Positions 34,091-44,660 of a stretch of DNA of 64,000 bases are shown here, piece after piece (within the stretch, counting starts at the first letter, position 1; every line of letters starts with the position of its first letter). The translations under genes and the position numbers were made by a program. The notes beneath the pieces are model-generated. The model did no database searches, was not told the origin of the DNA, and worked only from the letters and a program-made list of their open reading frames with translations. Origin of the DNA: Eonycteris spelaea (lineage: Eukaryota > Chordata > Mammalia > Chiroptera > Pteropodidae). Where the stretch lies: positions 6,448,001 to 6,512,000 of the forward strand of contig PUFA01000006.1 in assembly GCA_003508835.1 (NCBI GenBank), given 5' to 3'.

Positions 34091-34770
34091 GGAGGACCCC
34101 CACCTCCGCCCATAGGCCTAGGGGGCTGAGGCAGGGGGGGAAAAGGTCCATTCCTAAGAGATAAATTTCATCTTCCACCCCTCCTTCCCTTCACCAAGAC
34201 TGAGAGACCGGGAACCTAGATTAAACAAGTGAGACTGCTTCTTTCTCCACTGCCAAAGGGAGCAATGACTCCTCATAACCTCTGCTCCTCTGTGCTAGAC
34301 ACTTGGGAGCACAGGAAGTACAGACGAGGCACAGACACCTGCAGGGGCTGGGTTTCGAGGGGGATAGGTAGGGGCTTGAGAGCTCAGAACAGTGATCACA
34401 TCCCATGTGGGAGAGCTTTCTCTAGGTGAGCACGATGAATCGGTCTAGCTGGCACTAACTTTCACCAAGGCAACTAGCTGATAGACGAGGTGACCCTGGT
34501 GCCACCCCGGTGGGAACCTGGGACAGCCGGACCTGCCAGACTCTTCCAGTGAAAAATACATTCCAGCCCCAAACAACAGGGTACGGGCGTGGTCATTCCT
34601 GACAGTGCTTAGCAAGAACTGGTTGGGGGAGCAGGCAGGTTCTGATCCTGCTCACAAAGCCTTACTCACCCCAGGCACCTGGAGAAAAAAACCCAGCCAC
34701 ATTTTCCCTCTTCGAGTTTCCACCAGGCAGTGATCTCACCCCGCCTTCACAAGAAACTACCAGAGACATC
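34091..34770. other. Non-coding, nothing recognised
   Basis: No gene or clear repeat. Confidence 0.4.
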
Positions 34771-34774
34771 CTTC

Positions 34775-34885
34775 CCAGCTTACAGATGAGGATGTTGAGG
34801 TTCACAGTGATTAGGAGGCTGAGACCGGTCCAATGTCATCCAGCAGGCCTGAGTCTGAGCCGAGAGAGAACCCAGGTCACTTGAT
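34775..34885 (-). repeat. MIR fragment
   Basis: AGCTTACAGATGAGGATGTTG then CCAATGTCATCCAGCAGG. Confidence 0.65.
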
Positions 34886-35008
34886 GCTCTGAAAATGCAG
34901 GATCTAGAGCGTGAAGAAAAGACCGACAGAAGGGAAAGGCAGTGGGCTGTGAGTGCTGCCATCCTGTCCCTGCCCGCAGCCTAGTCTCATTTGGACAAAG
35001 ACTCAAAG

Positions 35009-35011
<3 letters not shown>

Positions 35012-35041
<30 letters not shown>
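35012..35041 (+). repeat. (AC)n microsatellite
   Basis: About 30 bases of CA repeats. Confidence 0.97.
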
Positions 35042-35042
<1 letters not shown>

Positions 35043-35795
35043 AGAGTATCCTAAGACACCAGGTCCTCCAGCAGCCCTCCCCATGGGCCCCAGTCTTCCC
35101 TCTCCTCAGCACTCCTGTCTTCAAGGAATCCAGATGGAGTGTCCAAGAACCTGTCTTCCCCCGAAACTAAAAAGGCCTTGGGTCTGCTGCTCTCACTACT
35201 TCCTGGACTCTGAATCTCCACTGACTGACTAACGTGACACAGAGCAGTAGCTCTGAGTCCGGAGGGGGAAAGCAGCCAGACCCAGCTGGCACCTTTTTCT
35301 CCCTCCCGAATCTTGCTTGATGCGCCATTATGCAGGCTTACCTGTCTGGGGTGTGTGTCTGGAATATTACACTACATATATGGCCACAAGGGTGCTGATG
35401 GGGAGTGTGGTCGTGTTCTAGAGGCTGTGTCTGAATCTCGCAGGAGAAAGTGTGAATGTAGTTGATAGAGGTTTGTGTCTGTGACTCCAGGCTCTGCAGA
35501 GAGCTAATGTGGGGCTGAAGCTTGTGTAGTTGCCATTCAATCCTGCAGAACCTCCCTTGCAGCCCCTCTAGCTCAGAGACCCCCCACGGCGAGGGCCCCA
35601 TCTGCTGGAGGCTCAGTGACCTGTGTCAAATGAGCAGGCGCTCGGTCACACTCCAGAGCCTGGAGGAGGCCGAGCCACTCTGGGAAAGCCCAGTAGCTCC
35701 TAGCCTCGGGGTGAGCTGGGCAGGGGCCCTGCTGGGAAGGGAGGCCTGGGAGCCTCTGAGACTGGCGGGGCGCCTGGCTGGGAGCTGCTCTCCAC
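35042..35795. other. Non-coding, nothing recognised
   Basis: No gene or clear repeat. Confidence 0.4.
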
Positions 35796-35799
35796 AGAC

Positions 35800-35825
35800 A
35801 GAGGGGGGGGCGGGGGGGGGGGCGG
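35800..35825 (+). repeat. Poly-G tract
   Basis: G8-C-G10-class run; G-quadruplex forming potential. Confidence 0.9.
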
Positions 35826-35929
35826 AATGAAAAGAAAGGGCTTTACTGCTTTCTTGGGACTAGCACTGTTGCCGAACCACATGGACCAAACTCCGGGCTG
35901 GCCATGGCCCTTCCTCTGCTTTCTGATTC

Positions 35930-36440
35930 CTTGTGTGGGTATGTTAGTTCCTATAGAGTATAGGTGTGTACGTGTGTGTCTACATAATGTGTGGGGTGGG
36001 CCTCTTTGTTTCTTTGCAGTAGTGGGGAGAATGTATGTGGCTGGCTCTATATGTTCATGTGTGTGAACACGAGGGTATGCCTATTTGTGTGAATTGGCAC
36101 ACCAGTTGAGAGCCTCTGTGCTTGTGACCCCAAGGGCCTGTAGGTCTCACGCATCTCTGTGTCGCTGAAGGAATGCCTACATGAGCCTATTTCAACCTGT
36201 GTGTGGATTCTGTGTATGTTCCTGTTTACACACATGCCTGTATTTATCATCGTGTGGTTTGGATGAGTATGAATATCTATGAATATCTGACCTAATGGTG
36301 TAAGTCCAAGTGCCCCTATTGTGAATCTGTATGTCCCTGAGCTAAAACACATGTGTGTGTGTGTTTGCGTGTGTGTGAATGCACACCTGTTCACATGCTG
36401 AAACCATTCTGTGTTTGTGTGGGTCAGCTGGGTGTCCCAC
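35930..36440 (+). repeat. Degenerate GT-rich tract
   Basis: About 500 bases of TGTGTG/TGTATG/TGTTTG words without a perfect array; a strand mirror of the CA-rich tracts elsewhere. Confidence 0.75.
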
Positions 36441-36600
36441 TTTTGTGTTCCAAGTTCTCCCCAGGGCCTGTGAGGGTAGGGCTCCAGAAGAGAGGGGTTG
36501 TCCCGCAGCAGGAATCTCCCTCTGCCAATGACCATGCCACAGTCCCCAGTGTCCCACCCAATAATTCATAGCAAGAGCCAAGAGGATGTGGAAACTTCCT

Positions 36601-36630
36601 GGTGGGGGGCAGGGGGGGGGGGGGGGGAGG
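36601..36630 (+). repeat. Poly-G tract
   Basis: GTGGGGGGCAGG followed by about 17 G. Confidence 0.9.
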
Positions 36631-36794
36631 GACTCTCAAATACAAGAAAACACATATCATTGTAGAGGGTCTAAAACTTCCAATGCAGGAAAGGGGATGT
36701 CATCCCTTCCTAGCCCATACTGCTGCTCACCCCAGGCAGCATCTAATATTAAGAGGCCATCTCGATGACATGTTTTGCTTCACCTTTGGAGCTT

Positions 36795-36960
36795 CGAGCA
36801 ATCCTAAAAAGCAGGCATTACTGTCCCCATTTTAAGATGAAGAAACTGAGGCTCCAACAGGCAAAGCAGCGAGCACAAAGTCACAGAGCTGCTAATGGGA
36901 GTAATGAGATGAGGACTGAAATTTGCTGACTGGCAAACTGATCACATAGGAACCTGGCTT
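36795..36960 (-). repeat. MIR SINE
   Basis: GTCCCCATTTTAAGATGAAG, AAACTGAGGCTCCAACAGGC, CACAAAGTCACAGAGCTGC. Confidence 0.85.
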
Positions 36961-37364
36961 TGCTGCAGACACCCCTCAATTCAGCACAGGCCTGGGAACC
37001 CAGCTTAGGAGCGCCAGCTGGCCCTGACCTCCCGTGAGAGCTACCAGAGATAGAGTGGTGAGCTCCCTCTGCCGTGATGGCCAAAGCCGCTGCCTGGCAC
37101 CCTTCCCCTTCCCATAGCAATGGGGCAAATCACGAGGAGTGGGACCTTCCCAGGTTCTGTGCCCTTGAGACAAGCCCAGGTTCCTTCAGCTATGCCTTGG
37201 TGACAACGATCTCAGTGCTCTCTCACAGGGCTGAGAGGTGCAGGTATAATGATGTGTGAAAAGCACTTCGTAAAGCACTATGCCATCATTCTTCAAGTCT
37301 CAGTGGACATCACAACACCTGTCCACTGACCAGACATTTCCCTTCCTCCAACAGAAACTGATAC

Positions 37365-37520
37365 AAATTGATAGAATCACAGCCAATCAGAGCTGGAAGG
37401 GCCTGAGAGGTCAACTGATCCAAACCTCCACAACACCACTCTACAGATGAGGAAACTGAATTTCTTTAGAGCAGGGGAGTAATTTGCCCGTTCACTGGGC
37501 ACTAACAATAGAAACAAGCA
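37365..37520 (-). repeat. MIR-family-like fragment
   Basis: AGAGCTGGAAGGGCCTGAGAGG, CTACAGATGAGGAAACTG. Confidence 0.6.
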
Positions 37521-37589
37521 GAGTAAAAGCCCTTTCTGGAGCTTTTCATCCCAGTTGCCTTGTACCACCCTCTGACTCACCTTATGAGA

Positions 37590-37735
37590 CAGGTGGGCTG
37601 CCTATGGTACTGTTTTTCCCAATTTACAGGTAGGAAAACCAAGAGCTAAAGAGACTGGACCAGAGTTATCCTTGCCCATGAAGACAGTGGCAGGTCCAGA
37701 TTGGAAGTCCAAGCTTTGATATCATGCAGGCCTGG
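37590..37735 (-). repeat. MIR fragment
   Basis: CCCAATTTACAGGTAGGAAAAC then AGAGCTAAAGAGACTGG. Confidence 0.65.
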
Positions 37736-38699
37736 TTACGGATGCATGAGACGAGCCTTCTCTACAGGACTCTCAGCTTCGATGCTACCTCCTGGGCCTG
37801 GGAGAGGGACAGGAAGGCAAGTGGACTAGGAGATCTGCTGCTTTGTGATCTTATGAAGGAAAGGTGACTCAGGGTGACCACTTTCTGGACCAGAGTCCAG
37901 GAAAGCCCAGCATCCCTAGCTGGATTCAGACACAGGGCTCCATCACAGCTCTTGCAGCGAGAACGGTACCTAAGGAGCCTGCTCAGAATAGTGGTCACTG
38001 GCCAGACTAGGATCTTGCCCTGTCCTACACCATCCCTAGGGGACCAGCCAGAGGCTGGTCCTAGAGCGTTCAAGGCCTGAATGAGCAGTCTGTACCCAAG
38101 ATAACCTATGTCACTGTGGACTCTGCTCCAGCTACCCATGGTTTCTTCCCCACTGTGGCTGTGACCAGAGCCCCATCATCTCTCTCCATACTCTGAGGCT
38201 TTATTCCACAGTCCTGACTTTCTCAGCAGGGTCCTAGCAGGGCCCCCAGCTCAGCCCTGTGATCTGGGACCCCAGAGCCCTGGACTCTGTGAATGCATTA
38301 GAGACAAGATCAGGGAGAGAAAAGAGGTGAGCTAACATAACAGCTGGAAGACTCTGTGCAAGTCAAACTCAGTGAGGGGAAGAGGTGGAGGCCACAGTTC
38401 TCTCCCCTCAGCCTTGAGCCCAATGTGGGGTTTAGAGGCACAGATTAGCTGCTGCTGAGGTCTGAGTCCACTCAGGATCCTTCAGAGTCCTCAAAGGGGA
38501 GAGAGGAGGTACCGGAATCCCATGCCTCATCTTTCCAAAAAGGCCTCCTTCACCTCAATTCCCTTTTCAGCAGCCCCAGGCAGGTAGAGTTAAATCCAGC
38601 CCAGGGCTAGATTCCAGGCTGGACAGCTCCTGGACTACATGCTGGATTTCTCCAGTTCCAGACGCCCTTCCTCAAGTCCATGCCACTCCTCACCTACAG
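37736..38699. other. Non-coding, nothing recognised
   Basis: Approach to the CpG island; no repeat or gene identified. Confidence 0.4.
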
Positions 38700-38940
38700 C
38701 AAGTTTCCCGGGGCGTGACCCCTCCGTGACCCGGGACAGTGAGCGGGTCAGGCAGGGAGAAGGAGTGAGAAGGAGGCGGCGGCATGGAACAGATACCAGT
38801 GAGCCCAGTGTACCCACCATCCCTGTCCGCGGCGTTTTCCCAGAGCTACTACAGTCGAGGTCCTCTAGTTCCGAAACCCCGGGACGCCGCCTGATTACAT
38901 CGCTGCTGCAGGCCGTTCCTCCTCAAGCCGCCCGCGCGGT

Positions 38941-38950
38941 ACTCACCTGG
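38941..38950 (-). other. Strong splice-donor sequence in CpG island, minus strand
   Basis: Minus strand reads CCAG|GTGAGTACC (exon side from 38947 upward), a near-perfect 5' splice site about 0.8 kb upstream of the POU3F1 start and pointing away from it. It may end the first exon of a divergent non-coding transcript. Confidence 0.4.
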
Positions 38951-39558
38951 GCCGCAATGCCCGGGAGAAGGAGAACCCGCACGAGGCGTGAAGCAGGCAG
39001 GTCCGACTCTGCCCGCGCTGGACGCGCCTTCAGGGCGGCGGAGGGTCGGCCCAGAGTTGCGACGCTGGGTCTAGAGGGAGAAGAAGGGAAAGGAGACACG
39101 CCGAAGAGATGCGCAGAGGACAGCCCTGTGTCGGCTGGAAGCCACGGGAGCGAGGCGGGCAAGGTGAGCAGCCACGCCGGAACCGAGTCAGGGACCCGCG
39201 CCTCCTGCCACTCGCAGCCACAGAGACCCGCCAGAGTCCCGGCCTGTCGGCAGCGGCACTACGGAAGAGTGCTGAGCTGAGCTGCTTCTCGGAGCCCGAG
39301 CGCCTCCCGGAGCCTGCAATCCCCGCCGCCGCCTCTGGCCGCCCCGGCGGGAGACGGGCGGGAATTCAGCTCGTGTGGAGAGTGGGATCCGCCGGGCTCC
39401 GAGCCTCCAACGCCGGGGGAAAGCAGGGCCCACGCAGCCGGGAGGAGAGGGGGTGCGGTCCCAGTGCCACCCCCGCGCCACTCCCCACGTGGCGGCCGCG
39501 CCCCCGGGGCGTGAGTGTGTATGCGGACGGTGGGGGGCCGTGAATGAAGCCCCAGCGG

Positions 39559-39698
39559 CCAATCAGCACGGCCGGCGCGCGGGACCCCGGGAGCAAGGCC
39601 CAATGGCTAGCTCTGGGCGGCCAGGCCGAGCGGCAGGCGGGCGCGGGGGGCGGGGGCCGGGGCCGGGGGGGCGGGAGGCGGCTCCGCGGGCAGCCAAT
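39559..39698 (+). promoter_or_regulatory. POU3F1: Three CCAAT boxes upstream of POU3F1
   Basis: CCAAT occurs in the same orientation at 39559-39563, 39600-39604 and 39694-39698, which is 47-186 bases upstream of the TTTAAG element. Repeated, regularly placed CCAAT boxes are typical NF-Y targets in CpG-island promoters. Between them are GC-box-like GGGCGGG stretches suited to SP-family factors. Confidence 0.6.
39627..39682 (+). other. G-quadruplex-prone promoter tract
   Basis: Six or more G-runs of three or longer (GGGGGGCGGGGGCCGGGG and onward) sit between the second and third CCAAT boxes. Confidence 0.65.
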
Positions 39699-39744
39699 GG
39701 GCGGCGGGTAGGGTGGGGCTCCGGAGCGCCGAGCGGGTCGGGGC

Positions 39745-39750
39745 TTTAAG
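39745..39750 (+). promoter_or_regulatory. POU3F1: TATA-like element of POU3F1
   Basis: TTTAAG lies 76 bases before the start codon in otherwise extremely GC-rich DNA. A start site about 30 bases downstream (near 39775) would give a 5' UTR of roughly 50 bases. The element is seen; the start site is inferred. Confidence 0.55.
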
Positions 39751-39774
39751 CCGGCGGAGCGCGGCGACAGGGCC

Positions 39775-39825
39775 CGCAGACGGAGAGGAGCGGCGGCGGC
39801 GGCGCGGCGCAGGGCGCGGGGCGGC
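39775..39825 (+). other. POU3F1: Inferred 5' UTR of POU3F1
   Basis: Assumes transcription starts about 30 bases after TTTAAG. The segment is GC-rich with CGG repeats and contains no upstream ATG. The exact start cannot be read from sequence. Confidence 0.45.
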
Positions 39826-41172
39826 ATGGCCACCACCGCGCAGTACCTGCCGCGGGGCCCCGGCGGCGGAGCCGGGGGCACGGGACCGCTTATGCACCCG
39901 GACGCCGCGGCGGCAGCGGCGGCGGCGGCGGCCGCCGAGCGGCTGCACGCGGGGGCCGCGTACCGCGAAGTGCAGAAGCTGATGCACCACGAGTGGCTGG
40001 GCGCGGGCGCGGGCCACCCCGTGGGCCTAGCGCACCCCCAGTGGCTACCCACGGGAGGAGGAGGCGGCGGCGACTGGGCTGGCGGCCCGCACCTGGAACA
40101 CGGCAAGGCGGGCGGTGGCGGCACCGGTCGAGCCGACGACGGCGGCGGCGGCGGTTTCCACGCGCGCCTGGTGCACCAGGGGGCGGCCCACGCGGGCGCG
40201 GCATGGGCGCAGGGCGGCACGGCGCACCACTTGGGCCCCGCCATGTCGCCGTCGCCGGGCGCCGGAGGGGGTCACCAGCCCCAGCCACTCGGGCTGTACG
40301 CGCAGGCGGCCTACCCGGGGGGCGGCGGCAGCGGCCTGGCTGGGATGCTGGCGGCAGGCGGCGGTGGCGCGGGGCCGGGCCTCCACCACGCGCTGCATGA
40401 GGATGGCCACGAGGCGCAGCTGGAGCCGTCGCCTCCACCTCACCTGGGCGCCCACGGACACGCACACGGACATGCACACGCCGGCGGCCTGCACGCGGCG
40501 GCGGCGCACCTGCACCCGGGCGGTGGTGGCTCGTCGGTGGGCGAGCACTCGGACGAGGACGCGCCCAGCTCTGACGACCTGGAGCAGTTTGCCAAGCAGT
40601 TCAAGCAGCGGCGCATCAAGCTGGGCTTCACGCAGGCAGATGTGGGGCTGGCGCTGGGCACGCTGTACGGTAACGTGTTCTCTCAGACCACCATCTGCCG
40701 CTTCGAGGCCCTGCAGCTGAGCTTCAAGAACATGTGTAAGCTCAAGCCGCTGCTCAACAAGTGGCTGGAGGAGACCGACTCGTCCAGCGGCAGCCCTACC
40801 AACCTGGACAAGATCGCGGCGCAGGGCCGCAAGCGCAAGAAGCGCACGTCCATTGAGGTGGGGGTCAAAGGCGCGCTCGAGAGCCACTTTCTTAAGTGTC
40901 CCAAGCCCTCGGCGCACGAGATCACGGGCCTGGCCGACAGCTTGCAGCTGGAGAAGGAGGTGGTGCGCGTCTGGTTCTGCAACCGGCGGCAAAAGGAGAA
41001 GCGCATGACCCCCGCGGCCGGCGCAGGCCACCCGCCCATGGACGACGTTTACGCACCGGGCGAGCTGGGGCCGGGCGGAGGCGGTGCATCGCCGCCCTCG
41101 GCGCCCCCGCCACCCCCGCCGGCTGCGCTGCACCATCACCACCATCACACACTGCCCGGCTCCGTGCAGTGA
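39826..41172 (+). CDS. POU3F1: POU domain, class 3, transcription factor 1 (OCT6/SCIP)
   Basis: Nuclear transcription factor that binds octamer-type DNA through a bipartite POU domain. It is known to drive the promyelinating transition of Schwann cells and to act in neural and epidermal differentiation. The 448-aa frame is open from an ATG in a good context (gcggcATGG) to TGA, with no intron, as in other class III POU genes. The N-terminal half (1-244) is low complexity: Ala tract 27-37, several Gly runs, and His-rich patches around 207-235. The POU-specific domain is about 245-319 ([10 protein letters not shown] at 251-260), followed by a short linker and the POU homeodomain at about 335-394. 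That domain starts with the basic GRKRKKRTS and has the recognition helix [12 protein letters not shown] at 382-393, with Cys385 and Asn386 at homeodomain positions 50 and 51. The C-terminus is Pro-rich, then six His, ending in LPGSVQ. Human POU3F1 is 451 aa; the difference is probably in homopolymer lengths. No break is visible. Confidence 0.98.
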   Translation: MATTAQYLPRGPGGGAGGTGPLMHPDAAAAAAAAAAAERLHAGAAYREVQKLMHHEWLGAGAGHPVGLAHPQWLPTGGGGGGDWAGGPHLEHGKAGGGGTGRADDGGGGGFHARLVHQGAAHAGAAWAQGGTAHHLGPAMSPSPGAGGGHQPQPLGLYAQAAYPGGGGSGLAGMLAAGGGGAGPGLHHALHEDGHEAQLEPSPPPHLGAHGHAHGHAHAGGLHAAAAHLHPGGGGSSVGEHSDEDAPSSDDLEQFAKQFKQRRIKLGFTQADVGLALGTLYGNVFSQTTICRFEALQLSFKNMCKLKPLLNKWLEETDSSSGSPTNLDKIAAQGRKRKKRTSIEVGVKGALESHFLKCPKPSAHEITGLADSLQLEKEVVRVWFCNRRQKEKRMTPAAGAGHPPMDDVYAPGELGPGGGGASPPSAPPPPPPAALHHHHHHTLPGSVQ

Positions 41173-41908
41173 CCCTGCGGGCCGGTCCCCTGCCAGCGCA
41201 CGGCGAGGCGCCGCGCGGCCTGTACTCTTTTTGTTCGGTTGCTTTGGATTTTACAAAAAGCCCAGAAACTTTCGAACAAAACCAAACACCCGGACAAACC
41301 TCTCCGGCGAGCGGCGAAGACGACGGATAGGCTGCGTGGCTCGAGCCCCGGAGGAGAGAAGGGAAGATCCGGACCGCGTCGACTCACCCCGGGCGTCCGG
41401 CCCACCGCCTGCTCCCTGCCCCCATTCCCTCGATGACCCCCGCCCCTGCCCCCCGGGCTGTTCGGGGCCGGATCCCGGCAGCGGCCTCCCCACAGCGACA
41501 GGTAACGCGGTACGGGTTAGGGATTCCCCGGGAAAGAGGACGAAGAGAGGAGGGCTCCCCGTCGCTCTCCCCGGAGCGGACGCCCGAGCCTGCGAATCGA
41601 GGGTGGGGGACTGTCACTTTATTTGCTCCACGCCTCTTCTCTCCCGTAAGGATGGGCCACAACCCCCTTACTCTTCCTCCGGGCTTGGTTTTTTTTTACG
41701 GTTTTTATTTATTCATGGAGCCTCTCGGCTCCTGAGGTCCTTCTAACTCCGCCCGCGCCCTTAATTTAAATCGCTGTATACTGTATTTATCGGGGCCCCG
41801 GAGGGGAGGCCGCGAGAGCCGCGTCTGTGTATAAAAGCAGGAAATAGCCAAAGCTTTAATCTAGCCTAATTTATTTTTCCCCCTTACCTTTCCCTACACT
41901 ACCCCAAA

Positions 41909-41970
41909 AGAGCAAAACAAACAAAAAAAAAAAACAAAAAAAAACAAAAACAAAAACTAACAAAAAAAAA
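41909..41970 (+). repeat. A-rich tract in POU3F1 3' UTR
   Basis: About 60 bases of almost pure A interrupted by C. There is no adjacent SINE or LINE body and no obvious target-site duplication, so it reads as a simple A-rich tract belonging to the 3' UTR. Confidence 0.8.
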
Positions 41971-42676
41971 TTCGAGTGTCCATTTTCGTTTCGTTTTATG
42001 CGAGCTCCAGCTCGGTTCCCGGCCACGCTGGAGGGGCTGCGCTCCCACCTGCACCCGGATGGGAAGGGGCTTCAGCCCCGCAGCAGATGGACCACCGCAC
42101 AGCAGGGCCCCCGCGCCCCGCAGGGCCCTGCCCCCTGGCCACAAACAAACGAAACTTGGAAAAGTTGGAGGTATTTTTTAACCAGCTGTAGAAATAAGCC
42201 GTTCCCTAAGAGCCTTCTGCCTGAGTCCCTGCAGCTTCGTCTGCTCCCTTTGCAGCCTCTGGATTGCGGGGTGCTGGGGGAGTCTGGGAAAGAAATTCCC
42301 CAAGTTTGGGGTGAGGTGGGAACCATGTAAATATGTGAGATATGTACACACTGGCGGGGAGAAGAAACATTTTGTGCTTGGTTTTTATTTTTGGTTTTCC
42401 GGGTTGCCCTCTGTCCCCATCCTACAGGATTTTGTACGCGGACTAATCCGAAAAAGATATTTTAATATGATTTCCAGACTTCTGACCCATCTCTATTTAT
42501 TTTCTGGATGTGTTTGGAGCTTCCCCCTTCTCCATTTCTCGTTTATTACAGTTTGAATTTAAATTTTGTTATTTTTATTATTTTTTGGAACAATGTTTTG
42601 GTGCATTCTCTTTGTATCTTTATTGCAAAAAAAAATAATAATGTAGACTGGGAAGTTCCCTTTATATTTATGTTAT

Positions 42677-42702
42677 AGTAAATATTTTATTACTCACATA
42701 AA
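42677..42702 (+). terminator. POU3F1: Candidate poly(A) signals of POU3F1
   Basis: AGTAAA at 42677-42682 and CATAAA at 42697-42702 sit at the end of the AT-rich 3' UTR and are followed by GT-rich DNA (ctgtgtcctgtcc). I see no canonical AATAAA on this strand close by, so one of these variants is probably used. Confidence 0.5.
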
Positions 42703-42719
42703 CATGTACCCCAGGGCTG

Positions 42720-44505
42720 TGTCCTGTCCTCTTTACTACCAGGGCTGGGTCGGTTTGTGGGTAAAATATCGGGATACCCTGGCTCACCTCCTGTACTAGC
42801 CTCACTATTTTGCAGAAAGATGACCACACAGACTTTCTTCCAGGCCAGTATCGGGGCCGCCTGTTACGTGGGCAACAATTGAGCCCCTTCCACCAGTGAA
42901 TGAGTTTAGTAAAAATGAAGCTGCCTCTTGTCCCCTCCCATAAATAGACTGCCCTGAGACCAACCAGGGCCAGGATAGTAAACCACAGACACCACAGTGA
43001 ATTTGGGTCAGTCTTTCCTCAGGCACAACTTGACTGCTCTTCTCAGCCGAGGAAGAACTCTACATCGACCTGGACCACCAGCCTGGCATCTTTGTGTCCC
43101 CCACCTGATACCCTAACCCCTGACTTTAGTTTCACTCCACTCCACATGTGGGGTCTGAGCCAGTTTTACCATTCCAGAACCTGGGGCATCTGGAAGGTGG
43201 GTCAGGCCTCACCAGACTGCCCCAGCCGGCTTTCTACCCACTAGCAAATGGTGCCCAAGCCTACCTGGGTCCACTGCAGTGTTCTTGCAGGAGTTGAGTG
43301 GGCCTTGGGAGAGATCCTTGCCTGTTTGCTTGTGCAAAACCTATCCTACTTCTCAGCAAACAAACAACCTGCCTTAAGTTCTCTTGTAGGAGACTGGGAG
43401 TACAAACAGCTGTGCCACCAAAAACCCTGCCATGTCCTTTCTAGGGATGGATACCCAAGGACCATCCCCCTCAGGGAGTGCTGCATATGCCTATGGGAGG
43501 ACCCCAAGGCTGTGCAATCATGACCTGAGTGGGGGGGGGGGATAGACATCCTCAGACATCCCCCTCTCAAACCTTCAGCAGCAACATACCCCCTCCCTAA
43601 AGTCAGGATGGTGGAGGCAGACCTGGGTTCCGGGGCCAAAGCCCAAGACTACCTGTGTCTCAGCCAAGATCGTTTTCCTCTAAAACTACTCTTCTTAAAA
43701 ATGCTAACAAAATAGCTTTCCCTGTTTCTTCCGTAGATGGTTCTTTTCCCTTCTCAGGAGAAACCACATCAGGTCTCTCTGACTCTTCATGGAGACAAAG
43801 CTCGAAGACACAATCACTCATTGGGGAAAAAGTTGTGTCCCCAGTGAGGGTGTCTGTGTGGCCCAGGGAAGCTACCCAAGCCAAAGCCTGTGAGAAGCCT
43901 TGGCTCCAGCCAACAGCTTCTGGGCACCCGGAGAGGTGTTCTGAGGTCCCTGAGTTGGGGATCCCTAGCTGGACTGGGGCCTCAAGATGATTGTGCCTTA
44001 CTGAGAATTCCAGTGACTTTCTGGGCTCTGCCCGTCAATCTTGGGGGAATTGTCTCTGTAAGTACAAAGGCCACCATGGTTTTCAAATGCTCAGCCTCTC
44101 ACTCACTGCTCCTTTTTTTTTCCTCCCTCCTTCAGTCCAGCCTAGTGAGCAATTAGCCCTGTAATTGGCACCCGTGTCCCAGCCGGTCCCCATACTGGCA
44201 GGCCAGTGAGCCTCCCTGTGCTTCCTAAAGAGAAAGCCAGGAATTTACAGGCCAGCAGGGTGACAGTGTGGCCTAGAGCCACAGGCCACCGTATCTCAGT
44301 CTCTGATTTCCTGCTCCACTGACTATAGAACTTCGAAGCAGTTCTACACTCCCTCCTTATTTCTCCATTCCTGGATTTGTCCCAGCTTCAGTCCCTGGAA
44401 TGGAAGCAAAGGAAGTTCAGAGCTCCCTGTGGCTTGTGTCACCCTGAGCCTCAGCAGGTTTGGACGTTGGAAAGGGCGGCCAGGAAGACAAGGCCTTTCA
44501 CTGGC
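42720..44505. other. Non-coding downstream of POU3F1, nothing recognised
   Basis: A poly-G run at about 43531-43540 and a T9 at 44112-44120. No repeat family or gene seen. Confidence 0.4.
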
Positions 44506-44509
44506 AGCT

Positions 44510-44660
44510 GACACCAATTGATTGATTGATTTCCTAATTGTCTGCTTAATCCTGTACAAGAGGGTGGATTTATTATTTAAGCAAGTCAACCCAAAAACAG
44601 CAAAAACAATGCCGCCTCCCAGAACCAGCAGCAGCTGAAGAGTAGAACAAAAAAGATGGG
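44510..44660. promoter_or_regulatory. Candidate conserved enhancer block
   Basis: CACCAATTGATTGATTGATT, CCTAATTGTCTGCTTAATCC, GGATTTATTATTTAAGC, then AGCAAAAACAATGCC (SOX-like ACAATG). Non-repetitive and AT-rich. Confidence 0.5.

Larger units (their letters stand above)
38700..41650. promoter_or_regulatory. CpG island covering promoter and whole POU3F1 CDS
   Basis: CpG dinucleotides are dense from about 38.7 kb through the start of the 3' UTR, in sharp contrast with the CpG-poor flanks. The island extends about 1 kb upstream of the start codon and spans the single exon. Long islands over developmental transcription factor genes are usually Polycomb-regulated; that chromatin state is inference here. 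Confidence 0.85.
41173..42715 (+). other. POU3F1: 3' UTR of POU3F1
   Basis: Follows the TGA stop. The first 500 bases are still GC-rich; the remainder turns AT-rich with a long A/C tract at about 41909-41970 and U-rich, AUUUA-like stretches at 42490-42690. The AT-rich end carries the variant poly(A) signals AGTAAA (42677-42682) and CATAAA (42697-42702), so cleavage near 42715 is likely. A total mRNA near 3 kb would fit what is known for this gene. Confidence 0.7.

Noticed and set aside
38639..39280. Open frame of 213 codons upstream of POU3F1
   Set aside because: Lies in CpG-island DNA with few stops; no domain and not joined to POU3F1, whose own start is clear.
39366..40244. Open frame of 292 codons antisense to the promoter and start of POU3F1
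   Set aside because: Pro/Ala/Arg-rich shadow of a CpG island.
40045..41148. Open frame of 367 codons antisense to POU3F1
   Set aside because: Arises from the GC-rich codon bias of the POU3F1 exon; Arg/Ala/Val/Leu-rich with no recognisable domain.
41829..41836. TATAAAAG as a second promoter
   Set aside because: Lies inside the POU3F1 3' UTR with no downstream gene on this strand.
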